A DNA stretch of 64,000 nt from Paenisporosarcina antarctica (GCF_004367585.1 NZ_CP038015.1:629001-693000); one strand, 5' to 3'; counted from the stretch's first letter, positions 7,091 to 15,558 are shown. Translations and numbers: made by a program. The notes: generated from the sequence alone by a model not told the origin.

Positions 7091-8495
7091 AAAGTTTAAT
7101 AGTCAAGCACATAAAAGTTTATATCGTACCGTTACAAAAATGGTACCAGCAGTCTTGACGGCTTTAATAGCAACTTCACTAGGTTTTATTTCTCTATACA
7201 CTTCACCTGTCCCTATGATTCAAGACTTCGGAAAAATGTTAACTATTGGGATGATTATTAGTTTCATTGTCGGTGTTTTCATATTGATACCTCTTCTTTT
7301 TACAAGGGATTCCTTTTTCTTTAATAAAGCTGCCAAGAATCGCTCGAAAAAGACAGATAAATCTTCCCGAATTGAAAATTTTCTTGATGGAATTACGAAA
7401 AGGGTGGTTGCTCTCAGATGGTGGATAATTCTCATTGCCCTCATTACAGCTGGTTTTGGGATATGGGTCGATTTAGACGCTAAGGCAGAGACTGATGTCG
7501 AGACATTTATGCCGCAGGATACCCAAGTCCTGAAAGATATTCATAAATTAAGAGATATTGTTGGCACAACCGATCAAGTTTCCATCGTGTTTGAGGGGAA
7601 GGATATTTTGTCCTCAAGTTCTCTTAACTGGGTAGATGCAACAACAAATGAGATTGAAAAAGAGTTTTCACAAGTGGTGGTTAAGTCAAATTCAATTACA
7701 GAAGTGTTCAAAAAATTGAATGATGGAGAAATCCCAACAGGCTCAGAGTTAAAAGGATTAATGAATGATATTCCAGATCAACAACAGAAGCTACTTATTA
7801 ACGAGTCTGGCACGAAAGGCGTAATCACTGTCGGAATCAAACATCTGAAAGCCGAGCCGTTGAAAAACTTTATTGATGATTTGAATCAGTACCTTATCGA
7901 TAACCAGCCAGATAATATGGAAACTATGGTAACAGGGAAATCTGTGTTAGATGTCGAAATGGTTTCTGGATTGACAACTGGACGATACAAAATGACCTTG
8001 CTAGGTATGGCACTTGTATTTTTAGGTTTACTTGCAGTTTATCGACACCCGATTAAGGCTTTGATTCCTTTGTTACCGATTACTTTAATCATTGGTTGGT
8101 CAGGAGCTGTGATGTATTTAGCTGAAATAAGCTATACCCCACTGACAGCGACTTTAGGTGCATTGATCATCGGAATCGGTACGGAGTTCACTATTTTAAT
8201 CATGGAAAGATTTTATGAAGAACGTGAAAATGGGAGTTCAAGTATTGATGCCATCAGAATAGCAAACCAAAAAACTGGGAAATCGATTTTCGCATCTGCC
8301 ATTACAACTATTGGCGGCTTCAGTGCTTTGCTTGTATCAGATTTTGTCATCTTGAGTAATTTTGGTATGATGACCCTAATCAATATTTCACTAGCTTTAT
8401 TCAGTACAATTGTCGTAATGCCTGCTGTCTTGATTATTTTAGATCGTTTTGTAAAAACAAAACCTAGAATAGAAAAGGATACACTAGTAAATTAG
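7077..8495 (+). CDS. MMPL/RND-family exporter, C-terminal half (split gene)
   Basis: 472 residues from the ATG at 7077, overlapping the first half by 14 bases, with AAGGTGAGG about 5 bases upstream. The sequence resumes at HKSLYRTVTKMVPAVLTA, exactly where the first half stops in intact homologues, then gives helices 5-6, helix 7, the second loop (about 110-250) and helices 8-12. The good ribosome binding site and overlap make coupled translation of two subunits possible. However, the break falls between helices 4 and 5 rather than between the natural RND repeats, which favours a frameshift. Confidence 0.78.
   Translation: MKQNKKFNSQAHKSLYRTVTKMVPAVLTALIATSLGFISLYTSPVPMIQDFGKMLTIGMIISFIVGVFILIPLLFTRDSFFFNKAAKNRSKKTDKSSRIENFLDGITKRVVALRWWIILIALITAGFGIWVDLDAKAETDVETFMPQDTQVLKDIHKLRDIVGTTDQVSIVFEGKDILSSSSLNWVDATTNEIEKEFSQVVVKSNSITEVFKKLNDGEIPTGSELKGLMNDIPDQQQKLLINESGTKGVITVGIKHLKAEPLKNFIDDLNQYLIDNQPDNMETMVTGKSVLDVEMVSGLTTGRYKMTLLGMALVFLGLLAVYRHPIKALIPLLPITLIIGWSGAVMYLAEISYTPLTATLGALIIGIGTEFTILIMERFYEERENGSSSIDAIRIANQKTGKSIFASAITTIGGFSALLVSDFVILSNFGMMTLINISLALFSTIVVMPAVLIILDRFVKTKPRIEKDTLVN
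7080..7123 (+). repeat. imperfect 25-bp tandem duplication at the MMPL frameshift
   Basis: AAGCAAAATAAAAAGTTT (from 7080) recurs as AAGCACATAAAAGTTT (from 7105), 25 bases later. Removing one copy joins the two frames directly and gives a continuous GEDHYEAHKSLYRTVTKM, as expected for an intact exporter. The extra 25 bases are not a multiple of three and so cause the frameshift. Confidence 0.6.
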
Positions 8496-8499
8496 GGGG

Positions 8500-9069
8500 A
8501 TGAAGTCAATTAAAGATAAAACTGAACAAATTTTGCAAGCAGCAGTAAAGATTTTCATCAATAAAGGGCTTCAGGCAACCACACAGGAAATTTCCAAAGA
8601 AGCAGACGTTGCAGAAGTTACTTTGTTTCGGAAGTTTTCTACTAAGCAAAATTTATTTAAAACGGTTATTAAAAATGTACTTGAAAAACAATTTAATTCC
8701 AAAGTGATGCAACTAGCTGACCAAGGGGATACAGAAGAATTTCTTAAAGGAACGATTGATAATCGCTTGAAGACACTTTCTAAAAATGCACCTTTAGTTA
8801 AGATGCTTATCTCGGAAAGTTTGAAAGGCAATTTGAGTTCCGATATTGATTTCCCTGTGATTATTCATGCACAGTTAAAAAAAGCATTAGATTACCATTT
8901 TACTCAAAAAAATCAGAAGGTCGACACTGAATTATGTGCCAGACAGCTAGTTGGAATTTTTCTGAGTCATATTATCATTCCTAACGAGAGTCCTTATTAC
9001 AAGTTAAATGATGAAGATAAAGAAGCATTAGTAAATAAGTATGTAAAATCATTGATTACATTATTATAA
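8500..9069 (+). CDS. TetR-family transcriptional regulator
   Basis: 189 residues. The N-terminal helix-turn-helix is typical: ILQAAVKIFINKGLQATT, then ISKEADVAEVTLFRKFSTKQNLF. The C-terminal ligand domain is not closely recognisable. It directly follows the exporter halves (4-base gap) and probably represses the operon through the 5661-5702 palindrome. The AGGGGG ribosome binding site abuts the ATG at 8500, leaving almost no spacing, so translation may depend on coupling to the upstream gene. Confidence 0.88.
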   Translation: MKSIKDKTEQILQAAVKIFINKGLQATTQEISKEADVAEVTLFRKFSTKQNLFKTVIKNVLEKQFNSKVMQLADQGDTEEFLKGTIDNRLKTLSKNAPLVKMLISESLKGNLSSDIDFPVIIHAQLKKALDYHFTQKNQKVDTELCARQLVGIFLSHIIIPNESPYYKLNDEDKEALVNKYVKSLITLL

Positions 9070-9101
9070 AAGAATATGTTAAAGTTATTGGTTTATTTAA
9101 G

Positions 9102-9137
9102 TGAGCTTGGAAATGTATCTCCAAGCTCATTTTTTTT
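9102..9137 (+). terminator. intrinsic terminator of the exporter operon
   Basis: TGAGCTTGG/CCAAGCTCA stem followed by eight T. Confidence 0.9.
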
Positions 9138-9303
9138 GACTGTTTTGTTTTACTAAAGTACCTGTTAGTAAAACATTAATTGAAACGATAAAGTAAACCA
9201 TACATCCACAAGTACAAAATCCAAGATAGATATACAAGATATGAGCATGCGTTAGTTCTATAAGAAAATTAACTAAGTAAATCTATTAAGTTTTTTTATG
9301 TTG

Positions 9304-9837
9304 CTATTCCCTTATTTCAAACCACCCGAATGCAACATCTGCCTCAACAATTTCATTATCTGGTGAAACTAAAAAAATAATAAATGATTCGCCGGATGAA
9401 AAAATGAATTTTCCATCTTCATCACTCGTCAAAGTACTTTTTGGTGATACAATTCGCTTAAATGAATTTACCCCTTTCTTTGGAAATCCTTCAACAAGTT
9501 CTGCAAAAGCGATGTTTACTTCAGGCTTTGGAAGTGGAGAAAGAGTTGTGTTTGCAGATGTCACCTTATCCGAAATCATTGATTTTCCAGGAGGTTTTGG
9601 ATTAAACCAAATTTCAGCAATAAAAGGTTGATTAGATTGGTTGGTAATGGTAAATGCATTTACAAATAAATTTACATCTGAATTAGAGGGGTTAATTAAG
9701 CCTCCCCAAGCATTTTTTCCTTTTCCGAAACGAATCGTTTCAGTTTGTCCAACAAAATATCTCCCCTGTAAAGATTGATATAATGGGTTAGGTATGTTGA
9801 CAGCTTTAATAAATCGCTCATTATTAAACATGGGCAT
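9304..9837 (-). CDS. conserved hypothetical protein, possibly DUF6143
   Basis: 177 residues, no signal peptide or membrane helix. Features include LYQSLQGRYFVGQT, AWGGLINPSNSDVNLFVNAF and FGWFEIRE. It resembles a Bacillus family of beta-rich proteins that I associate with DUF6143, from memory and with moderate confidence. Function unknown. Reading from 9837 on the minus strand; AAGGAG lies 13 bases upstream of the ATG. It stands alone. Confidence 0.65.
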   Translation of the reverse strand: MPMFNNERFIKAVNIPNPLYQSLQGRYFVGQTETIRFGKGKNAWGGLINPSNSDVNLFVNAFTITNQSNQPFIAEIWFNPKPPGKSMISDKVTSANTTLSPLPKPEVNIAFAELVEGFPKKGVNSFKRIVSPKSTLTSDEDGKFIFSSGESFIIFLVSPDNEIVEADVAFGWFEIRE

Positions 9838-9966
9838 ACGAACAATTCACTCCTTTCTAAAGTCTATGTAAATTGAAAGGAAATGTTTCGACAAATATAA
9901 TTAATAATAAAAGAATTTAATCATATTCTACTTGATAAAAGGTCTTCTTGTTTCTTACTTTTACAT

Positions 9967-9995
9967 TTTACGCTTTCACTCTATTATGCTAGTAT
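9967..9995 (+). promoter_or_regulatory. candidate promoter of the thiamine operon
   Basis: TTTACG, 17 bases, TAGTAT, ending 17 bases before the first riboswitch. Each box matches consensus at 4 of 6 positions. An overlapping alternative -10 is TATTAT at 9982. Confidence 0.35.
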
Positions 9996-10012
9996 GAAAT
10001 TAATTAAAATAG

Positions 10013-10092
10013 TTGCAGGGGAACGCATTTGCGTTGAGAAGGTTAAAACCTGACCCTTTGAACCTGTTCGTTAAGACGAACGTAGGGAGCAG
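10013..10092 (+). promoter_or_regulatory. TPP riboswitch, first copy
   Basis: THI-box elements are in order: TTGC stem strand, GGGG, TTGAGA (variant of CTGAGA), a short variable stem, ACCC, GAACCTG, GTAGGGA and the closing GCAG strand. It binds thiamine pyrophosphate and should shut the operon when the vitamin is plentiful. It has its own terminator at 10129. Confidence 0.88.
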
Positions 10093-10128
10093 AGTACATA
10101 GCGTTTCGACGTATTTCTTTTGTGCTGA

Positions 10129-10154
10129 AGCTCTCCATTTTGGAGGGCTTTTTT
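10129..10154 (+). terminator. terminator of the first riboswitch
   Basis: AGCTCTCC/GGAGGGCT stem (one G-T pair), 5-base loop and TTTTTT tail. Confidence 0.85.
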
Positions 10155-10176
10155 GTTTGCTAATTCAATATTTTAA

Positions 10177-10253
10177 TTGCGGGGGGACTATTTAGTTGAG
10201 AAGGTAAAACCTGACCCTTGGAACCTGACAGTTAACACTGACGTAGGGAGCAA
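10177..10253 (+). promoter_or_regulatory. TPP riboswitch, second copy
   Basis: A second THI box: TTGC/GCAA closing stem, GGGGGG, TTGAGA, ACCC, GGAACCTG and GTAGGGA. It lies 84 bases after the first and is followed by another terminator, so each transcript must pass two TPP-controlled gates. Confidence 0.88.
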
Positions 10254-10265
10254 TGTTTCATTTAC

Positions 10266-10300
10266 AACGCTCTTGTGCCACGTGCAAAGGAGCGTTTTTT
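10266..10300 (+). terminator. terminator of the second riboswitch
   Basis: AACGCTC/GAGCGTT stem enclosing a 17-base loop, followed by a T-run. It ends 35 bases before the tenA start. Confidence 0.85.
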
Positions 10301-10334
10301 GCACTTGCGTCCATCCGAAAAAGGAGGACTTATG

Positions 10335-11015
10335 ATGACATTTTGTGAAGAAGTACGAAAAGAAACCGATCTTTATTGGCAAGCAAGTTTTAATCATCCA
10401 TTTGTAAAAGGACTTGTAGATGGGACACTGCCGCTTGATAAGTTTAAGTTTTACATCATGCAAGACGCTTATTATTTAAAGCATTACACGAAGGTGCTAG
10501 CAATTGCAGCAACAAAGGCTGAAACGAACGAAGATATTGCTTACTTTTTAGAAACGGCTCGTCATATCAATGAGGCTGAGCTTGAGTTACACAGAACTGT
10601 ATATAAAGAATTAGGAATCACAAAAAAAGAGGAAGTTAACTTTGAACCGGCTCCAGCGGCTTATAACTACGTATCACATATGTACAATGTCGCTAATAAC
10701 GGAGATGTAGCAGAGGCGTTTGCTGCCATGTTCCCTTGTCCATGGTTATATCAAGAAATTGGGGAGAAGTATAAAGATGCAAAACCAGGCGTTAAGCTAT
10801 ATGAAGAATGGATTGCGATGTATAGTTCACCGGATTATAAAGAAAAAATCGAGTTGCAAAAGACGATGATGAATCGTTACGCAGAAGCAAATCCAGGTAA
10901 ACAAACTGTGTTCAAAGCTCATTTTGAACGAAGTTGCTACTACGAGTGGAAATTTTGGGAAATGCCTTGGACAAATGAAAACTGGCAAGATGAGGTGAAG
11001 AACTATGCCTATTAA
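10335..11015 (+). CDS. tenA: aminopyrimidine aminohydrolase TenA (thiaminase II)
   Basis: 226 residues. TenA salvages degraded thiamine by hydrolysing the aminopyrimidine (formyl-aminopyrimidine derived) so that HMP can re-enter the pathway. With the ATG at 10335, the catalytic cysteine is C135 (FPCPWLYQEIGE) and the substrate-binding aspartate is D44 (YIMQD), the same numbering as in B. subtilis TenA; the conserved glutamate is E204 (CYYEW). AAGGAGG lies 7 bases before this ATG; an in-frame ATG 3 bases earlier is less well spaced. First gene of the TPP-riboswitch operon, overlapping thiM by 11 bases. Confidence 0.95.
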   Translation: MTFCEEVRKETDLYWQASFNHPFVKGLVDGTLPLDKFKFYIMQDAYYLKHYTKVLAIAATKAETNEDIAYFLETARHINEAELELHRTVYKELGITKKEEVNFEPAPAAYNYVSHMYNVANNGDVAEAFAAMFPCPWLYQEIGEKYKDAKPGVKLYEEWIAMYSSPDYKEKIELQKTMMNRYAEANPGKQTVFKAHFERSCYYEWKFWEMPWTNENWQDEVKNYAY

Positions 11016-11757
11016 ACAAATTCGCAAAAAAAAGCCTCTGATACATTGCATGACGAACTATGTCGTGGCTAACTTTACAGCGAATGGGTTACTTGCAATT
11101 GGTGCGTCACCTGTCATGGCTGATGAAGTTACAGAAGTAGAAGAAATGGTCGCGATTGCAAATGCTCTTTTAATTAATATTGGCACGATCAATATAAGAA
11201 CGAAAGAAGCAATGTTACTAGCAGGGAAAAAAGCGAATAAGCTTGGAACACCTGTCGTATTAGATCCAGTAGGAGTTGGGGCGACGAAGTTTCGACAACA
11301 AGTAATAAATGAACTATTAGAAAGTGTTCGGTTCGATTTACTGCGTTGTAATGTGGGTGAACTTGCTGTTATTGCAGGTGTTTCATGGGAGGTAAAAGGC
11401 GTGGACAGTGGAGAAGGTGAGATGGACATTGCAAAAGTTGCCGCTCATGTATCCAAAAAATGGAATTGTTTAGTGGTGGTCACAGGAGCTACTGATTATG
11501 TTACTGATGGTGATAATGGATTTTGGGTACCTGGTGGTCACATTCAGATGACCGAGGTAACAGGAACAGGCTGTTTACTAAGTGCAATTTGTGCAGCAGT
11601 CTTAACTTTAGAAGGAGAACCTCTTTTAAACTTACGTGATGTACTACAAGTTTATAAAAAGGTGTCAGAACAAGCGGTTCTATCTCCACTTCTTGGCTCA
11701 TTCCAAATAGAAGTCTTAAATTCTTTACATCGATTATCTAGAGGTGAAGATAATTGA
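11005..11757 (+). CDS. thiM: hydroxyethylthiazole kinase ThiM
   Basis: 250 residues; phosphorylates 5-(2-hydroxyethyl)-4-methylthiazole to the phosphate used by ThiE. Characteristic stretches are HCMTNYVVANFTANGLLA near the N terminus, VVLDPVGVGAT in the middle and the ribokinase-fold anion-hole motif VTGTGCLLSA near residue 190, with the catalytic cysteine of GTGC. Start and stop overlap both neighbours, consistent with tight translational coupling. Confidence 0.95.
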   Translation: MPIKQIRKKKPLIHCMTNYVVANFTANGLLAIGASPVMADEVTEVEEMVAIANALLINIGTINIRTKEAMLLAGKKANKLGTPVVLDPVGVGATKFRQQVINELLESVRFDLLRCNVGELAVIAGVSWEVKGVDSGEGEMDIAKVAAHVSKKWNCLVVVTGATDYVTDGDNGFWVPGGHIQMTEVTGTGCLLSAICAAVLTLEGEPLLNLRDVLQVYKKVSEQAVLSPLLGSFQIEVLNSLHRLSRGEDN

Positions 11758-12578
11758 ATATTGTAATGACCATAGCTGGCTCAGATAGTAGTGGAGGTGC
11801 TGGGATACAGGCTGATTTAAAGACATTTCAAGAGCTGAGCGTGTTCGGTACGTCAGTGATTACTGCGTTAACAGCTCAAAATACTCTAGGTGTTGATGGG
11901 GTCTTTCCTTCAACTGCAGATTTCGTGAAGCAACAAATCGAAGTTGTCTTTCACGATTTACCTGTTAAGGCAGTCAAGACCGGTATGCTTTTTTCAGCCC
12001 AAATTATTGAGGAAGTAGTTAATAGCTTGCGCGAAAAAGACGTTCTGCTTGTCGTTGACCCTGTGATGATTGCCAAAGGAGGAGCAAGCTTGTTACAAGA
12101 TAAGGCAGTGGAAGCACTAACGACCAAGCTTTTACCCCTTGCAACGGTATTAACTCCAAATATTCCAGAAGCTGAAGTGATTAGTGGTATTAAGATTAAG
12201 TCTGAAATGGATTTGCAAAAAGCGGCTGAAAAAATATTAGCAATGGGTGTAAAGTGCGTGGTTATGAAGGGTGGCCACTTAGATGAACAAGGAACTGCAA
12301 CAGATACAGTATTTTTTGCAGACGGTTCAACGTTTAAAATGGCATCTGCCCGTATAGAAACGAAACATACGCATGGAACAGGCTGTACTTACTCTGCAGC
12401 ACTTACTGCATTTGTAGGACAAGGTTGGTCTTTAAAAGAGGCAATCATTGAAGCTAAAAAGTTTGTCCAGCTTGCCATTGAAACCCCACTAAACATTGGT
12501 CATGGACACGGACCGACAAATCATTTTGCCTATAAACTAGCAAAAGGTGTTTGTGAGGTGAACATCATTGAATCGTAA
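11754..12578 (+). CDS. thiD: hydroxymethylpyrimidine (phosphate) kinase ThiD
   Basis: 274 residues from a TTG that overlaps the thiM stop by 4 bases; GAGGTGAAG is the ribosome binding site. It phosphorylates HMP and HMP-P to HMP-PP. GSDSSGGAGIQADLKTF near the N terminus, VVDPVMIAKGG in the middle and THGTGCTYSAA near residue 205 (GTGC anion hole with catalytic cysteine) identify the family. Confidence 0.95.
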   Translation: MNIVMTIAGSDSSGGAGIQADLKTFQELSVFGTSVITALTAQNTLGVDGVFPSTADFVKQQIEVVFHDLPVKAVKTGMLFSAQIIEEVVNSLREKDVLLVVDPVMIAKGGASLLQDKAVEALTTKLLPLATVLTPNIPEAEVISGIKIKSEMDLQKAAEKILAMGVKCVVMKGGHLDEQGTATDTVFFADGSTFKMASARIETKHTHGTGCTYSAALTAFVGQGWSLKEAIIEAKKFVQLAIETPLNIGHGHGPTNHFAYKLAKGVCEVNIIES

Positions 12579-13194
12579 TGATCTAGCATGCTATTTCATC
12601 ATGGGAACACAGAACTGCATAGAAGAGCCATTACATGTGTTGGAAGATGCACTAAAAGCAGGTATAACTATTTTCCAACTTCGTGAAAAAGGCGAAGGGG
12701 CATTAACAGGAAAAGTACTTGAACAATTTGCTCGTAAATGCCAAGAGTTATGTAAATCATACAACGTTCCATTTATTGTGAATGATGATGTAGAACTCGC
12801 CCTGAAGATCCAAGCAGATGGCGTTCATGTAGGACAAGAGGATGTATCACTTACGGACATCCGCGAAAATTTTATAGGGAGAATCGTGGGCGTTTCAGTG
12901 CATACTGTCGAAGAATTGGATCAGGCTGTAAAAGGTCGAGCAGACTATGTGGGAATTGGAGCAATTTATGAAACACAGTCGAAATCTGATGCCAAAGCTC
13001 CTGCTGGTCTTGCGTTTTTGCAACACGCGAGAAGCTTGTATCGAGATTTTCCACTTGTCGCAATTGGTGGTATTACAACAAAAAATGCTCACGAAACACT
13101 TAAAGCTGGTGCTGATGGGGTAGCTATCATTTCGGAGATTTGCCAAAGTCAGGACCGATATGAAACAGTAAGAGCATGTAAAGTTCATATATAG
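12568..13194 (+). CDS. thiE: thiamine phosphate synthase ThiE
   Basis: 208 residues from a TTG that overlaps thiD by 11 bases. It joins HMP-PP and thiazole phosphate to make thiamine phosphate. The TIM-barrel family markers are FQLREKGEG, FIVNDDVELALKIQADGVHVGQ (pyrophosphate/Mg site around NDD), IGAIYETQSK and AIGGITTKNA. Together the four genes form a salvage operon; no de novo thiC or thiG is visible in the window. Confidence 0.95.
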   Translation: MNRNDLACYFIMGTQNCIEEPLHVLEDALKAGITIFQLREKGEGALTGKVLEQFARKCQELCKSYNVPFIVNDDVELALKIQADGVHVGQEDVSLTDIRENFIGRIVGVSVHTVEELDQAVKGRADYVGIGAIYETQSKSDAKAPAGLAFLQHARSLYRDFPLVAIGGITTKNAHETLKAGADGVAIISEICQSQDRYETVRACKVHI

Positions 13195-13259
13195 TCGAAA
13201 GATTGGCAAGGGTATTGAGTTCTAATTGGTGAATTATCAACTTTATAGTTTTAAAATAA

Positions 13260-13296
13260 AAATAGCTTATCCATTAAAGGGATAAGCTATTTTTAT
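13260..13296. terminator. bidirectional terminator between convergent genes
   Basis: AATAGCTTATCC pairs with GGATAAGCTATT, flanked by A- and T-runs. It serves thiE on the plus strand and the ydhK-like gene on the minus strand. Confidence 0.9.
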
Positions 13297-13307
13297 TATG
13301 TCGTCCT

Positions 13308-13892
13308 TTATTTAGTTGATAGTTCACTTTCAGTTACCCATTTATGATTGGTCACTTCTTCTCCGCTAGTAGTCGAAGTGTAATTAATCATATATACCGT
13401 CGTTTGTTCTGCTGAATCAATTTCAGCCTTTGCACCATCCATCCCTTCCATATGATCAGCATTAAGGATAACTTTGGTTCCAGCTTTCAATGGTTCATCA
13501 CCGGAATCTTCAAGTTCTTCATGGACAACCCATTTGTGATTGGTGACTTTTTCTCCACCTGTTGTCGGGGTATACGATACAGCATAGGCTGCAGTATCAA
13601 CGGCAAGAACAATTGTAGCTTCGGCACCCGTCATACCCTCCATGTGATCTGCTTCGATAATCGCTTGGCTTCCCACTTCAAAAGTTGGGTTTTCTTCCTC
13701 TTTCAGATCTTCAGGAACTTTACCAGATCCAGAGTGATTCATATCCATATTTTCTTCGGAACCAGATTCCATATCTGTGTTTTCATGATTCATATTATCC
13801 ATCTCATCTTTTTCAGCAGTTGAATCTGAGCAAGCACTCAGTGCAAGTACTAGAGTTGGAACAAGTAATAATTTTCTATACGTATTTTTCAT
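13308..13892 (-). CDS. YdhK-type lipoprotein with two DUF1541 domains
   Basis: About 194 residues. A lipoprotein signal ends in LSAC (Cys21), followed by an acidic Met/Asn/His-rich linker (DNMNHENTDM, MDMNHSG) and two copies of a 55-60-residue DUF1541 repeat, each with ADHMEGM and VTNHKWV. It should be anchored outside the membrane. The His/Met-rich linker hints at copper or other metal binding, which is inference. A TTG one codon earlier (13895) is an alternative start. Confidence 0.85.
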   Translation of the reverse strand: MKNTYRKLLLVPTLVLALSACSDSTAEKDEMDNMNHENTDMESGSEENMDMNHSGSGKVPEDLKEEENPTFEVGSQAIIEADHMEGMTGAEATIVLAVDTAAYAVSYTPTTGGEKVTNHKWVVHEELEDSGDEPLKAGTKVILNADHMEGMDGAKAEIDSAEQTTVYMINYTSTTSGEEVTNHKWVTESELSTK

Positions 13893-13988
13893 CAATAAGT
13901 CACTCCTTCAGTTAATGAGAAAAGTATACCTATAAATTATGCAAAATCTATGCAGAGCAACATTCTCAGTTTTGAATTGGAATTGGTT

Positions 13989-14026
13989 AAACAAGTGGCC
14001 TTGTTTTATCATCGCCACTTGTTTTT
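13989..14026. terminator. orphan terminator-like hairpin
   Basis: AACAAGTGGC/GCCACTTGTTTTT lies between divergent genes, with no upstream plus-strand gene to serve. It could end a short unannotated RNA or an antisense transcript. Confidence 0.6.
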
Positions 14027-14253
14027 GTCTAATCATCTGATCTCAACCTCTAACGAAATATTCAAGTATATTTTCATTATAATGAATTGCCGAAATATTT
14101 GTAAATATTTAACATGTATTGATATGAAAAAATTGGAAATAAAGACTTTATTAAATAGGGTAAGGGGTATATAATTTAGAAGATAGAAAAAAGACATAAT
14201 AATCAATCTGTTGTTGTTGTGAATGAATTAGCATGAGAGGGGAAGTGCAAAAT

Positions 14254-15237
14254 ATGAGTAGAGGTTTATCTTTGACAATGGGCTTTTTATTTATTTTATT
14301 ACTCATTTTTATTGGTGCTTTAGGTAATAAGTTAGGAGATGAAAAAGAGAGAGCAGATAATAACTCAACTAAAAATGTGCAGCAAACTGTTTCTGGTGAA
14401 TTAACCTCAGAAGTTACTTTTAATCCTCCTTCACTTGAGAATGTTCCTGATGGACCACAGGGTGAAGCAATTTTAAGAGGATTTGAGTTGGTGGACGATA
14501 CATCAAACCAGTTACGAGGTGATACTGCATCGGCAGAAGATGGTCAACAGCGTGTGAACGAATTATCATGTACTAGCTGTCATGCTGGGGCTGGGTTAGA
14601 ACAAGACTCTTCTCCTTTAGTGGGAGTAGCTGCGAAATACCCGAATTATATTTCACGTAATGACAAAATTGTGACGATAGAAGAACGCATTAATGGGTGT
14701 ATGGTAAGAAGTATGAATGGTGAAGCTTTTGCTGAAGATGACGAAGATTTGGATGCAATGGTGGCTTATTTCAAATACATTTCAGAAGGAATTCCCGTTG
14801 GAGCTGAGCTTCCATGGCTAGGACAGAATGATATGAAAGAAGTGCCAATTCCAGATATAACTGCTGGGGAAACGATGTTCCAACAATCGTGTATTGCTTG
14901 CCATGCTCAGGATGGTGCAGGTATTGGAGCTAATACTGGGCCAGCTTTATGGGGCGAAGGTTCATTTAATGACGGTGCAGGTATAGCTCGATTCTCAAGA
15001 ATGGCAGGATATATTCAAAACAATATGCCTAAAGGTCAGGAGAAATCCTTGACAGACCAGGAAGCAAGTAATCTTGCTGCCTTCGTTCTCTCTCAAGATC
15101 GACCTGAATGGGGATATCATGCTGGAGATTGGCCAGGTGGTGGCGCACCAAAAGATTCGATGACGAAAGAACTGCGTCAACAAATTAAAGATGGCACGAT
15201 TAACTGGGAAGAAGTTCTTGGTCATAATACTAAATAA
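14254..15237 (+). CDS. membrane-anchored dihaem cytochrome c, TsdA-like
   Basis: 327 residues: one N-terminal membrane anchor (about 9-24), then two haem-c domains. The first has C106-T-S-C109-H110, the second C213-I-A-C216-H217. The pattern of ELSCTSCH, KYPNYISRND, EERINGCMVRSMNG and NMPKGQEKSLTDQEASNLAAF matches the TsdA family (thiosulfate dehydrogenase/tetrathionate reductase). C149 sits where TsdA has its unusual cysteine haem ligand. It would face the outside and pass electrons from thiosulfate or a similar donor; direction and partner are unknown. The ATG at 14254 has GAGAGGGGAAG upstream; the ATG at 14233 overlaps that site. Confidence 0.78.
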   Translation: MSRGLSLTMGFLFILLLIFIGALGNKLGDEKERADNNSTKNVQQTVSGELTSEVTFNPPSLENVPDGPQGEAILRGFELVDDTSNQLRGDTASAEDGQQRVNELSCTSCHAGAGLEQDSSPLVGVAAKYPNYISRNDKIVTIEERINGCMVRSMNGEAFAEDDEDLDAMVAYFKYISEGIPVGAELPWLGQNDMKEVPIPDITAGETMFQQSCIACHAQDGAGIGANTGPALWGEGSFNDGAGIARFSRMAGYIQNNMPKGQEKSLTDQEASNLAAFVLSQDRPEWGYHAGDWPGGGAPKDSMTKELRQQIKDGTINWEEVLGHNTK

Positions 15238-15250
15238 TCAAATATGAAGT

Positions 15251-15290
15251 AAGGAATCCAGTAGCCAATAAGCCTCTGGATTCCTTTGTT
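15251..15290 (+). terminator. intrinsic terminator after the cytochrome gene
   Basis: AAGGAATCCAG/CTGGATTCCTT stem, 14-base loop and a short T-rich tail. Confidence 0.75.
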
Positions 15291-15401
15291 GTATAAAAGT
15301 GAAAGTAGGTTTAAATAAATTTAGTTGCTCTACGTCCATCTTTTAAAAAATCCAGAAGGCATCATTCATGCCCCAATGTTGAAAGTGATTACCTATAAAT
15401 A

Positions 15402-15444
15402 AAGAACCCCCACATTAATTGTAACAATTAATGTGGGGGTTCTT
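15402..15444. repeat. perfect 19-bp inverted repeat
   Basis: Arms 15402-15420 and 15426-15444 are perfectly complementary around the loop GTAAC, with CCCCCAC in the left arm. There is no T-run after it. It may be a back-up terminator or an insertion-element remnant. Confidence 0.65.
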
Positions 15445-15529
15445 ATGCATAAATACATTAAAAACGTCATGGTCATGATCAAGCTTACACAGGGTGTAAA
15501 ATATAGTAATATATCCTCGATTCAATTAG

Positions 15530-15558
15530 TTGATTTATTAGATCCAGTGGTATATATT
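15530..15558 (+). promoter_or_regulatory. promoter of the MarR operon
   Basis: TTGATT, 17 bases, TATATT. The start of transcription would fall inside the operator that follows. Confidence 0.6.

Noticed and set aside
13950-14174. 74-codon plus-strand frame before the cytochrome gene
   Set aside because: Crosses a terminator hairpin and has no ribosome binding site or conserved character.
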